Of a stretch of DNA of 64,000 nucleotides, positions 21,270 to 32,050 are shown one piece after another; within the stretch, counting starts at the first letter, position 1; every line of letters begins with the position of its first letter. Where the stretch lies: assembly GCA_035079385.1 (NCBI GenBank), contig JAVHKY010000054.1:11881501-11945500 (forward strand), read 5' to 3'. A model generated the notes under the pieces. The model did not search any database and was not told the DNA's origin. It saw nothing but the letters and a program-made list of their open reading frames with translations. Position numbers and translations under genes: made by a program. Source of the DNA: Aspidiotus rigidus. Its lineage: Eukaryota > Arthropoda > Insecta > Hemiptera > Diaspididae.

Positions 21270-23520
21270 TGTCCGATTTCAGTCTAGTACAGTACTTCGC
21301 GCTTAATCACGCGTCTTCAAACTGGGGTTGCTTCAATGGCTGCGTGTTTGAGGTGAAATCACTCGCTCCCTTATCGAACCTATTCTGAGATCTACTAGCT
21401 GGGAATTGATGTTGCCAGTCTTTGAGTTTGTTTGTCAGCTTGTCTCCATCAGCTTTCTTTAGAGTCGTAGTGCTAATGGTCAAACTTACTGGTCAGAGAG
21501 ATTCTCTGTTTCTGCGCGTGAAGATCCGGAATTTCAACTGCAATTGTAATCTGTATAATTTTGTTTCCGCCTCAGACGTCTTTCCAGTAAACAGTTTTGG
21601 GCCTGGTCCTATCCTACAATGATGATTTCGTGGGTAATCTCTACGAGTAATGTAATTTTCATCAAACAAATATCCAGAGGAGAGGTCTTTCGAATATTTA
21701 AATTCAATTTCGCCATCACGCAGCGAAGTGGTACATCGTAATTGAACATCAGTTGTAAGGAACTCTTCTATCTCTCATATACATTACATAATGGGTACTC
21801 GTGTTTATATTTAATGTTATTGACTTGTACCTATGGTATTGTGTTCCGTAATATATCCATTGTGCTGTAACGGATTTGGCAAGTTATTAGCTATATTAGC
21901 ACGATCGGAGCGAAATACCACGATTCAATCGAGCGTTGCTTGAATCTAGTGAAGAGGATCTTGTAAACAAGAAGGTCTCTATCGATCGATCGTTTATAAT
22001 TCTTGAATAATCCTCACCCGACGATTTCGAATATTTCCAAGCGACGTACGATCGAGTTTTGAGGAAGAAATACCCGCGACTCGTAGTCGCATGATTTATT
22101 TTCATTTTTTCCCTCACGAGAAAGCGTATAAGCCCAGAAGTAATCTGCTATAAATACCCAGTTGCCCGCATTTTTTGATTTTTTTCATTTTACTGTTCGA
22201 AAATTTATTCACGAAACGTGTAATTTATTAAAAATGTGTAATACATATATGCATTACTGAAATAATTCGAGTAGATTTATACGAGTAGTTGCATCGCGTG
22301 AATAAGTGTGGATGGAAAGAATGTATCTTCGGGCGAAGATTTTAATACAAATATACTTCGTATACTCGTAATACCCATAATGTGAGGTAATTATACGAGC
22401 TGAAATGAGTTCTCTTTTTTTTCTTCCTCTCTGTCGTTTTCTTTTTGTGTACTCACGGAGGAAGTCACCGCGTTTCCTTGTTCGGCTTTGACGGTGTCAG
22501 TAGAATATCGAACCTTTTATCCTCCATTGGTTTTTCTAACTCCTAATTTGTCCTCGCATGATCATTAGTGTATCTCGTACCATGCCTAAAACAATATCAT
22601 CGTGGCGGGGGACTCGGTTTCAAAAGATAGACGCGTTTTAGGAGAAAAATAATGAAAAGTATACACAACGACGTAAGTTGGCGACCTAGTCTAACGGGCT
22701 CGTTTCATCCTCGAGTAGTCTATGCCTTTTTTTGAGAGTCTCCCGTTGTACGACAATATAGGACCGTATTCTTTAATTATGCGCTATTGATAGCGTACAA
22801 ATGACTTTGGCTACGCTTGGTGAAACTCCAGTCTTGAAAAGAGATTCTTGCAGCGTTAATATTCGACATAATAGTGTCATGTATCAAGCATAAAATAGAA
22901 TCTTCATCGTTCGTGTACGGATTGTATTTTGAAGCTTTTAACGAACATATTTTCGTGCTGGAAGAGAGCCCGCACCTTTCTCGGGCCGAAAGAGATCCTA
23001 ATTAATTGCAAATACATTCGAGAAACGAAGAGAGTAACGTGATTGATACGGCATTCAATATAGTCGGACGCGACGGTCTAGAGTAATTTTACTTTAACCT
23101 GGTTAGCGATGGTAACGAGATCGTAATTTGAATTACTCGTACCGTATGGAGAAGAGTGGCGTCAAGATTTTGAAAATATTGGACCCTTATTCCGGTTGCC
23201 CTAGAAGTCGGGAAAGTGATGAGACTTTTTGTGCGATGGTATTACAGCGCTTTTCACATATCTTTATGCGAAAGGGAATGTCGGAGAGGTCTGGTACGTT
23301 GGAAGATTGGTTTTAAATTACTATCTAAATTGTGGAAAAAAGTAAAGTATTGCATAAAATTTTGCTCGACACTCTTGCTTCTTGGAAACTTTCATGATTA
23401 GGAATACACAGAAGACACACACGAAGAAACTCTACTACAACCAGTTTTGAAGTTCACCGTTCTTTCGTGACTCATAATTTCAACCACCTCTCGAATTTTT
23501 CTCTTTTACCGATTGAAAAA
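21270..23520. other. Non-coding, nothing recognised
   Basis: No domain-bearing frame and no repeat shared with the rest of the window was seen. Confidence 0.45.
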
Positions 23521-23530
23521 GTTCTCCAAA

Positions 23531-23573
23531 TGTACAATTCTACTTTATTAGACTAATAAAGTAGAATTGTACA
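23531..23573. repeat. 43-bp perfect palindrome at a PLE-2 terminal tip
   Basis: TGTACAATTCTACTTTATTAG (23531-23551) is followed by one base and its exact reverse complement (23553-23573). One half equals the PLE-2 terminal tip (compare 12507-12530), so the tip appears here in both orientations. Confidence 0.85.
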
Positions 23574-23580
23574 TTATATT

Positions 23581-23637
23581 AGTTGCTTTTACGAGAGTAC
23601 TTTTGGGTATTACCCCATCATCAGCTGTGTTGCAACT
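23581..23637 (-). ncRNA. Hammerhead-like motif in solo PLE-2 repeat
   Basis: Third copy of the motif: AGTTGC, CTGATGA, GGG...CCC, AAAA in place of GAAA, short hairpin, GCAACT. The base changes in the hairpin loops leave the stems intact. Confidence 0.4.
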
Positions 23638-23699
23638 GGAGAACGAGGTCTTAAACGTGAGTTTTTATAGTATAACACTGTGATCTTATTGGCTATAAC

Positions 23700-24236
23700 C
23701 ACAGACCGAATTCCTCGGCATTTGACACTTTTTCTCCTGAAGGGCGAAATGAATGAGAATCAAAATGAAGTTTGAATGATGACAGATAAGACGCAGGAAA
23801 TAAAATTATATTTTACCGAAAAATGCCGAAATTACTACAAATCTTGGTTTGCAATAGAACTGAGAAATTTCACGCTAAGTCGTGAATACTTTGTTTAAAA
23901 TTACCAAATTTTGCCTGAAATCAGGTGAATTTTGTTTGAAAAATACTGAATTTTGGGCCAATTTTTGTCAAAAAAATCATAAATTTGGGCCTGTTGCTTT
24001 CAAGTGAGGCAGTATTAATTGAAAATTGATAAATTATTTCTTCCAAAAGTGATTAGTTCTGGTGAAAAGTGAGATGATTTTGGTTGGAAATTGAATAATT
24101 TTCATTGAGAGTGAGTAAATGTATTAAAAACGCGTATTTCCCCCTCTTTTTTTTTTTTTAAATGCCGAATATAACCGAATTTTTGAATTTAAGTGCCAAA
24201 ATTCACAGGTTTTTTTGCCAAAAAATCCGGTCTCTC
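23700..24236. mobile_element. hAT-like MITE, copy 2
   Basis: Homologous to 16493-17103. It is inserted in the solo PLE-2 repeat; the uninterrupted site is visible at about 8405-8425. Flanking 8-mers GCTATAAC (23692-23699) and ACTATAAC (24237-24244) agree at 7 of 8 positions. Ends are CACAGACCG and CCGGTCTCTC. No ORF. Confidence 0.85.
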
Positions 24237-24589
24237 ACTATAACAAAGCTGTGTTGTGATTGGTTCACTCTTAGAAACTTCTTCTTATAATGATATGACA
24301 TTGTGTATGTATTGGCTAAACATTCTGCTAGGTGATTGGTTTACTCTATTGGCCTAAATACTGCGTTTCTATTGGCTACCTGGTTTTCTGCCATCTTATT
24401 GGTTGGTTCTGTTCTTTTTCTCTCGTCCAATCACCAGGCCGAATAATTTTTCGCTATCAAACGTGATTCTGATTTCATTGTTCAAGAGGCGATTATTCAC
24501 GGCGTATCGATTTCGTTCACAATCATAATCCTCCAAACGCAAGGTGGATACTCGGGGTAAGAGTGATGCCGCGGGACTTTGAAATATTA

Positions 24590-25830
24590 TCGTACTTCTT
24601 GGACTTGGAAATATTTTCAGCTGTTGGACTTGAAATTATTTTCAAATGGTGGGACTTTGAAATATTTTTGTACTTCTTGGACTTGTAAAATTTTTCATTT
24701 TCAATTCTTGGACTTGGAATTATTTTTCAATTGTTGAAGATTGAAATATTTTCAACTGTTGGACTTGGAATTATTTTTCAATTGTTGGACTTTGAAATAT
24801 TCTCAAGTGTTGGACTTGGAATTATTTTTGAATTGTGTGACTTGGAAATATTTTCAACTGTTGGACTTGGAATTATTTTCGAATTGTGGGACTTTGAAAT
24901 ATTTTCGTACTTCTTGGTCTTGTAAAATTTTTCATTTTCAATTGTTGGACTTGGAAATATTTTCAACTGTTGGACTTGAAATTATTTCAACTCTTGGACT
25001 TGTAAAATTTTTCATTTTCAATAATATTTTCAACTGTTGGACTTTGAAATATTTTCAATTCTTAGACTTGGAAATATTTTCGAATTGTGGGACTTCGAAA
25101 TATTCTTGTACTTCTTGGACTTGTGAAATTTTTCATTCTCAATTCTTGGACTTGGAAATATTTTCAACTGTTGAACTTGAAATTATTTCAACTCTTGGAC
25201 TTGTAAAATTTTTCATTTTCAATAACATTTTCAAGTGTTGGACTTGGAATTATTTTTGAATTGTGTGACTTGGAAATATTTTCAACTGTTAGACTTGGAA
25301 TTATTTTCGAATTGTGGGACTTTGAAATATTTTCGTACTTCTTGGTCTTGTAGAATTTTTCATTTTCAATGGTTGGACTTGGAATTATTTTTCAATTGTT
25401 GGACTTTGAAATATTTTCCACTGTTGGACTTTGAAATATTTTCAATTCTTGGACTTTGAAATATTTTCGTACTTCTTGGTCTTGTAAAATTTTTCATTTT
25501 CAATGGTTGGGCTTGGAATTATTTTTCAATTGTTGGACTTTGAAATATTTTCAACTGTTGGACTTGGAAATATTTTCAATTCTTGGACTTGGAAATATTT
25601 TCGAATTGTGGGACTTCCAAATATTTTTGTACTTCTTGGACTTGTGAAATTTTTCATTTTCAATTCTTGGACTTGGAAATATTTTCAACTGTTGAACTTG
25701 AAATTATTTCAATTCTTGGACTTGTAAAATTTTTCATTTTCAATAATATTTTCAAATGTTGGACTTGGAATTATTTTTGAATCGTTGGACTTCGATATAT
25801 TTTCAACTGTTGGACTTGAAATTATTGAAA
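24590..25830. repeat. AT-rich minisatellite, period about 25-27 bp
   Basis: Tandem variants of TTGGACTTGGAAATATTTTC, with longer higher-order blocks (for example those carrying GTACTTCTTGG and CTTGTAAAATTTTTCATTTTC). Apparent ORFs here of up to 172 codons are translations of the repeat, not genes. Confidence 0.9.
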
Positions 25831-25865
25831 ATGAAAAATTTTACAAGTCCAAGAAGTACGGAAAT
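25828..25865 (-). repeat. Inverted last unit of the minisatellite
   Basis: GAAAATGAAAAATTTTACAA followed by GTCCAAGAAGTAC is the reverse complement of a block repeated in forward orientation through the array, for example at 24670-24710. It caps the array and could form a hairpin. Confidence 0.75.
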
Positions 25866-26127
25866 ATTTCAGGCTTTAGCCGTGTGAGTGTAAATATTGA
25901 TATGGAAGCAATCTAATTATCTGTATTATACCTCAATGTGTGCGATGAAATATTCAATCAGAACGTACGATTTAAAACAGTAGAAGGCCCTTTCTTAGCT
26001 TGATCTAATCTACGAAAATTTAATCCTTATAATCTTCTTCTTACTTGAATTGATGACGTCACAAGTTTATGACATCACCCCCAATTCCTGTTCTCAAGTT
26101 CCTCCTCTTATTTGAGTACAGCTCGAT

Positions 26128-26309
26128 GGTCGAAAATATTTGAAGTTTCTGGACATTCCCCCAAAAATGATGACGTCATCGAAGTCGGACGAGCTCACGG
26201 AAATTTCAAAAGAGATAGCAAGTTGCATGCTAAAAGAAGTTTCAGATTTGCCCGCGGATCTGTTCCAAAATTACTTGATGGATGTTTTTGAGTTTTGCGT
26301 AAGTTTTAT
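26128..26309 (+). CDS. Candidate exon, unknown protein
   Basis: The plus frame reads SDELTEISKEIASCML, LKEVSDLPADLFQNYL, MDVFEFC and is followed by a good donor, GTAAGTTT, at about 26299. The composition is protein-like, and the pattern is mildly reminiscent of the C-terminal BESS-type helix pair found in MADF proteins and some transposon products. A possible start is the ATG pair at 26167-26172. It sits beside a repeat also found near 33400-33470, so it could be transposon-derived. No partner exon was found. Confidence 0.3.
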
Positions 26310-26394
26310 TCTTATATCTGAAGATGTGTACCTTCAATGTGTTCGAAGATCGGATGAGCAGTTTTTGAATTATACTCAATTTAAAAAAAAAAAG

Positions 26395-26490
26395 AAAAAA
26401 CTCACGGATTCTTTAACGAAGTCAAACGAGGGTTGGTAGGTAACCTGTTTTATGGGGCACTTGGGATCTGAAAAATGTAGATTGTGACTC
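26395..26490 (-). repeat. Inverted copy of the 33.4 kb repeat
   Basis: Reverse complement of about 33395-33470: ATCTACATTTTTCAGATCCC, then GCCCCATAAAA..GGTT and CCCTCGTTT are shared. Confidence 0.7.
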
Positions 26491-26501
26491 ATCAATCTTT
26501 T

Positions 26502-26687
26502 CTAAACCGACATTTCTTCTCTGATGTCATCCACATACTTCAAAAACTCTGGAGTTTCTTGCAATAAGGTGCCTGGCGTGTTCCTTTCTGGTTCGAGTGA
26601 GCTTAGATGCTTTGCTAATGCGTGCGTTAGACGCAGATAATATCGTAAGAGCATTACGTTCCCGAAAAATAGTCTAAATCTGTTCAT
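26502..26687 (-). pseudogene. Unrecognised protein-like fragment
   Basis: The minus frame gives LLRYYLRLTHALAKHLSSLE and then TPGTLLQETPEFLKYVDDIR. It has helical, protein-like composition and ends in a stop at 26502. No family is recognised and no clear splice sites are seen. It could be an exon or a transposon remnant. Confidence 0.25.
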
Positions 26688-26689
26688 GA

Positions 26690-28235
26690 GTCAAACGTTA
26701 ATGTCTTTGTGTGAAAGATTTTAACGTGGTCTATCAATGGTTTAAACTGTGATAAATTGGATTTCTAACTTCGTGACTGTTCAAGTGTTGAATACAATAT
26801 TCGATCATGCACCCATAAAGACATTTCGCAGATTCATTACCATAAAATAATTTAAAACGATATATACTAAACTAATGGTACAGCGTAGTCAATAACTGCT
26901 AAAACTTCGACACAATCGAACTACAGAAAGAAACTTTTTAAATCCCGTCTAATTCGTTACTATAAGAACATCGTCGGAAATAAAGCGCGCACCCATTACA
27001 TATAAAACCGTTTTAAGTAGTTTAATGTCACCGCGTTACGAATTGTTAATATTTTTATAATCTGGCAGTTGACCTTTGAGAGAAAAAGAAAATTAAAAAA
27101 ATTAGCTAAAGTAAAACGAGACAAAACAGAATTTTGTTTTGTGATTGTATAGTAAGGCTATAAATCGATTTCGGGAGTTGTTAAAAAACGAGTGCGGTAC
27201 GAATGCACGTGCGGACACCTATTCTCGCCATTTTTCCTTTTAACGGTTTTGTTGTAAATAGAAAAAATTTATTGGGAAGTTAACCTAATCGAAGATAAAA
27301 GTTTTAATAGTTTTAGAATAATTACTCCGACCAGGTGGATCGCGCGAACATGCGGAGTAGCCTTTCAAGAATCAATATAGCAAACTACAATGATTGTCGT
27401 GAGTTTTTATTGAAGCGACCGTATACGTAATTTCTGTAGGTGGAGAACTTATTCTGAGCTAGTCCATCTTCAATAAGATTAGCCAAGTGGAGGGAGCAAC
27501 AATTACGAAACGCCTTGACATAGGATCACTGGAGACTTTACGGCTACTTATGATATTCAATGATGAACAATTCTACTTTCAATGTTCATCATTGCGGTAC
27601 AGATCTATATTCAAATTATTGCACATCAACACCTTCATCCGCTGTCATCCTATTATAAATCTTATACGAGTACTTTTGTCCGTTCCTCGTTCCGCTTCAA
27701 CGTCTGAAACCCTTGAAAATTTAAATGGTAATGAAAAATCGACGTTGTTAATTACTTTTTTCTAATCAATCTTTCAGTCTGTACACACACCGCTGTCTAT
27801 AACAACGTCTCACTGAACGGGAAACATAATTCTATCGAGAGAGCTTATTAATAAATTAATAAACTGTCACACGGATATCAATAAGCGCCCTATTTTATTA
27901 TTTTCCAACATAGGACAATATCAGAAAACAAATTACATAAGTAATAGACTTTAGTTGATTGTTTCATCAGTTCAACGAAATGAATAATGATTAGAACTTG
28001 ACTCTTGAGAGATTATCGGATAGCCAATCATGAATATCTGTCAAGCGCGGAATTCATCGAAACAATTATGATGAAATCATTTTCAGTTGTCCTTACAGTA
28101 CTTATCAAGAACCACGCCGCTAAAACATAATTTTCGTGATCATTTTAATCTCTGTAGATATCGGTAGGGGTGGGGACTTTGACGTGGAAAACCCACCTTT
28201 GATAAGAATTTCGGAAGTTTTCAAAAATGATTAAA
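26690..28235. other. Non-coding, nothing recognised
   Basis: AT-rich. Short open frames only, no domain motif. Confidence 0.45.
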
Positions 28236-28237
28236 AT

Positions 28238-28325
28238 TTGAAAGAGTTGGAAGAAATGGCACAAGAACTTGGTGCAGAAAGCGAAAAAGCAGGACTTATA
28301 CTTTGTACTTCCCCTCCAATAAATG
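28238..28325 (+). pseudogene. RTE-like LINE RT scrap
   Basis: The plus frame reads LEEMAQELGAESEKAGLIL. This matches the segment after the catalytic block in RTE-type LINE RT, where a consensus like L..L...S...GL is common. About 25 residues remain, immediately left of a composite repeat. Confidence 0.45.
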
Positions 28326-28446
28326 ATTTTAAAAATAAATTAAGTTCGTTCACATAAATGACAAGGATACTTATTTTTTTTTATCATAAACTGTTTATTA
28401 AAAAAAAAAAAAAGAAAAAAAAAAGAAAAGAAATATAAGGAAGTAA

Positions 28447-28751
28447 AAAATTTTCTGGCATAGCCAAATAAATGAAAATCATGTTCCATGTCTTTTATAT
28501 TTTATCAGTCATGTTGAAATATTTCAGTCTAGGCTTCTACTAGGTCAAGTGTTCGTGAGATATTATTCGTTTACCCCTTTACCTATCTTGGCGTCGTATA
28601 AGTCTTCTATGAGAAATATGAGGTAGCGCGAACTCGCCCCGCTCGTTCGCTCCCTGTCTCGCTGTTGTATTGGAATGGTATGTGACAATTCAAGTCTAGG
28701 GGACTTGGAAAAATTTCGACTATCCAGCCTTTATTTATTTAATTATTTAAT

Positions 28752-28791
<40 letters not shown>

Positions 28792-29335
28792 TTCATTTAT
28801 TATTAATTATTACGAGTTCGCCCCCTGTCTCGCTGTTGTATTGGAATGGTATGAGACAATTCAAGTCTAGGGGACTTGGAAAAATTTCGACTATCCAGCC
28901 GTATATGATAGGAAGAGGGACTTAAAAAATTTTCTAATTATTAATTATATTAATTATTTAATTATGTATTTATTTAATTATTTATTTATTTAATTATTTA
29001 TTTAATTATTTATTTAATTATTTAATTATTTAATTATTAATTAATCAATTAATTAATTATTTATTATTATTACGCGGGGTGTACTCGCGAATTTCTGAAT
29101 CACCCACGGGGTAGAGATTTTCTAATTATAAATTATATTAATTATTTAATTTTTTATTTATATAATTATTTAATTATATTAGTTATTCAATTATTTATTT
29201 ATTTAATTATTTAATTATTTGATTATATAATTATTTAATTATTAATTAATTATTATCATTACGCGGGGTGTGCTCGCGAATTTCTTAATCACCCACGGGG
29301 TAGAGATTTCTCTTGAGGGGGGGGGGGGGGCGGGT
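28447..29335. repeat. Composite repeat with (TTTA)n/(TTAA)n tracts
   Basis: Contains unique blocks (TTTTCTGGCATAGCC at 28453, ACGACGCC-type text near 28590, GGACTTGGAAAAATTTCGAC, CGCGGGGTGTACTCGCGAAT) separated by long TTTA/TTAA runs, ending in a G-run at about 29317. The same blocks occur in inverse order and orientation at 43860-45325. Confidence 0.8.
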
Positions 29336-29429
29336 ACTCGCGAAGTTTTCATTGGCACTTCATGAAAACGATACATATGCGAGTTTCCTGAGCCTTCTAA
29401 TCCATTGTCGAATGTATCAAAAGAAATTT

Positions 29430-31463
29430 CTTTTTATTTTTTTTTATTTTCACAAGCTTTTAAGCTACGCTTTGGGCTATTAGCTTGATATACAGTATTA
29501 CATTAAAGGTATAGTCATCTTAGAGGCTAATTTTACTATAATTTTATAGATACTTGAAAGATTTTAAAGTAGAGAGAAAAGTTCGGCTGAGGTTAGGTTT
29601 TGTACGTGTTCTGTGTATGAGGTGTCATTTTTGAGTGCTTGTATTCTAGAGTGGGGTATGTTTAGTGAGTTTCGTAAAGTTGTAAGTTCAAAGTATGTAA
29701 AAATATGGTTTACGTCTATTGTATTGAAGAGACATTTTGGACATTTGGGTGGTTCTGAACGTGAAAGAAGGTGTGCGTGGGTGAGTCGGGTGTGTCCTAT
29801 TCTGAAGCGGGTTAGAACGGATGTTTCTTTTCTAGATGGTCTGCAAGTTGTGGGTTTGAGAGGGTTAGCCTTGATAGGGAGGAATTTGTTTTCAAGTTTG
29901 TTAGACCATAGGTAAGACCATTTTTTAAGTATTTTGGGGCAGTGGTGGTTTTTGATATCAGACGCTGAAATTTTCCATGACAGGATCACGGTGTTGAAAT
30001 TGGTCGAGTCTTTGGCTGCTTTGTCTACTATATCGCTCTGTTTTAGTCCTATGTGTAAAGGAACCCACACCAGGGTTACGGATGATGTAGCTTGTGTTAT
30101 GATGTTGATGATGGTGTGGATTCTTTGAATGATGGGGTTTTGCGAGAAGATATTTTGGATGGCTGAAAATGATGATAACGAGTCTGTAATTATGAGATAA
30201 TGTTTGTTTTGAGTGGAAGTGGATATTTTTTCTAGGCATTTGAGGATCGCGAAAAGTTCTGCAGTGTATACTGAGGCTGAGTTTCGTATTCGAAAGCTGA
30301 AGAGAAAATTATTGATTGAGAAGGCTGTCCCAGTTTGTCTGTAAAACAAAGGATGTGTGAGTGGTGGTTTTTTAATAAATTTTCAATTTCTTTTTTGAGC
30401 TGTGTGTTGGGAGTGGAAGGTGAGAATTTAGTGAATTCGTCTTGGAAATTAGCTGTGTGTAGTGCCCATGGAGGGATGGAGTTGAAGATAGGAAGTGGAG
30501 GGTAGAAGGTGAATTTTTGTTCGTTACTTCGTTCCAGGTTGAGTTTCATGTGTTTTGCGGTATACAAAGAGAAATTTTCTATGTTGTTGGGGAGGAAAAA
30601 ATGGTCGAAAGTCGGTGTGTTTGGGCTCGAGGATATGTTGATCAGAAAAGAGGTTGTAAGTATCTGTCTGCGGTATTCGAGAGGAGGTTCTCTAGCTTTA
30701 GCGCAAACGCTGAGGCTAGGGCTTGTTCGAAAAGCACTTAGCGCAAGGCGGAGAGATGAGTTTTGCATTGGGTCTAAAGTTGAGAGAGCTGGTTTCTGTG
30801 CAAGTCCATTCATTGGGGCCCCGTAGTCAAGCTGTGAGCGGATCAGGCTGCGGTACAATTGTAATAAAATTTTGCTGTTGCACCCTGTGCTAGGATGCGC
30901 GAGATATTTGAGGACATTCAAAGTACGATTACATTTTCCTTCAAGGTATTTAATATGTGGTACCCAGGCTGAAGTTTGATCGAATATGAGGCCGAGAAAT
31001 TTTGTTGTATTAAGGATGTGAATTTGTTTTTTGTTTAGTGTAAGGGGAGGTATAGTAGGGATAGGTCTTCTGTGGCGGAAAATTATTAGGTGTGTTTTCT
31101 GATGCCCAGTTTGATAGGTTGTTGAGGTTATCTTGGAGAAGGCGATGTGCTCGGCTTGGTAATTCGGATTTGACGGATATACTATAGTCGTCTGCATAGA
31201 ATCTTTGGGTAAGAGGGGGTTGTATGTTGTTGGTCATATCGTTTATGGCGACCATAAACAGGAAGACGCTGAGGTGATGAAGTCTTATTTTGGATCCGTA
31301 CAGTTATAGGTCTATTTTCAAGGAATGTTTTGAGGATGTTAGGGGGGTTTCCGCGTAGACCATGGTTGTATGGTTTTTGGACAATAAGATACCTCCAGAC
31401 TCGCGGGAAGGCTTGCTCAAGGTCATCAAAAGGAATCGTTCCCAATAGTTCGAATTCATCCAT
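29430..31463 (-). pseudogene. LINE with RT and RNase H (5'-truncated, broken)
   Basis: The minus strand carries, in order: FDDLEQAFPRVWRYLIVQKP (about 31430), the catalytic RFYADDYSI (31205), TTKFLGLIFDQTSAWVPHIK (31000), QLYRSLIRSQLDYGAP (30840), and then an RNase H domain with SASVYTAELFAILKCLEKIS, IITDSLSSF and IGLKQSDIVDKAAKDS (30270-30010). It ends with FRIGHTRLTHAHLLS and a C-x2-C ... H motif near 29760. RNase H after RT marks the I/R1/LOA group of LINEs. Frameshifts at about 31190, 31130 and 30235 break it, and the N-terminal ORF1 and endonuclease are missing. A T-rich stretch at 29429-29451 would be the poly-A end. Confidence 0.88.
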
Positions 31464-31469
31464 CCTTCG

Positions 31470-32050
31470 CGTTAACCTTCAATGCACCGGCAGTACGGAG
31501 TTTGTTGACTATTTGGGATGCCGACGTCTTCATTGAGAGACCTAGGAGGAATTTGCGGACTTTCGGAATCAGTTCTATGAGAGAGAGAATCCACAAAACA
31601 GGTTTTCGCTTGCCTCAATGAAGATAATTAATGAACGACATCCCGTGAAATCTGAAAGACCGAAAAGTAGAGAAGACAGAGAACAACTTGAGAAAATCTC
31701 GGCTTCTAGAACCTTAAATTATTGATAAAAAATGTTTGATCACTCAATGGGTCCTCTTGCTCTTGGAGGATTTCGTAGGACATTACCAAACGCATACCTC
31801 TCACAAAATCAGTCAAGTCTCATCGGAGAAAAGAAAATATGCCTTAATTTTCAGTGAAAAACGTACAAAAGAACCAAAAGGCGTGTACTTTTCATGGAAA
31901 ATAAATGTCTTTTACATACTTCCTGAATGAATGCTGTATTTTCCTCACAAGGATAACAAAACAATAACATATTACATATTATATTTGCCCTGAAGTTTCC
32001 TGAATCTTAGTCTCTAAATCCAAAGTTTGCAAGTAAATACCATTCCCGCG
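31470..32050. other. Non-coding, nothing recognised
   Basis: Short frames only. No motif or shared repeat noticed. Confidence 0.4.

Larger units (their letters stand above)
23531..24492. mobile_element. Solo PLE-2 terminal repeat
   Basis: Matches 8300-8690 along its length: the hammerhead-like block, the CTTATTGGCTATAAC repeats, GGCTACCTGG, CCAATCACCAGGCCGAATAA and TTGTTCAAGAGGC. It is split at 23700-24236 by a hAT MITE and has no RT beside it. Confidence 0.85.

Noticed and set aside
24741..25780. ORFs of up to 172 codons in the plus strand
   Set aside because: Pure translation of the minisatellite unit, repeated in all frames.
30509..30826. Plus ORF of 105 codons
   Set aside because: Antisense of the LINE RT thumb region.
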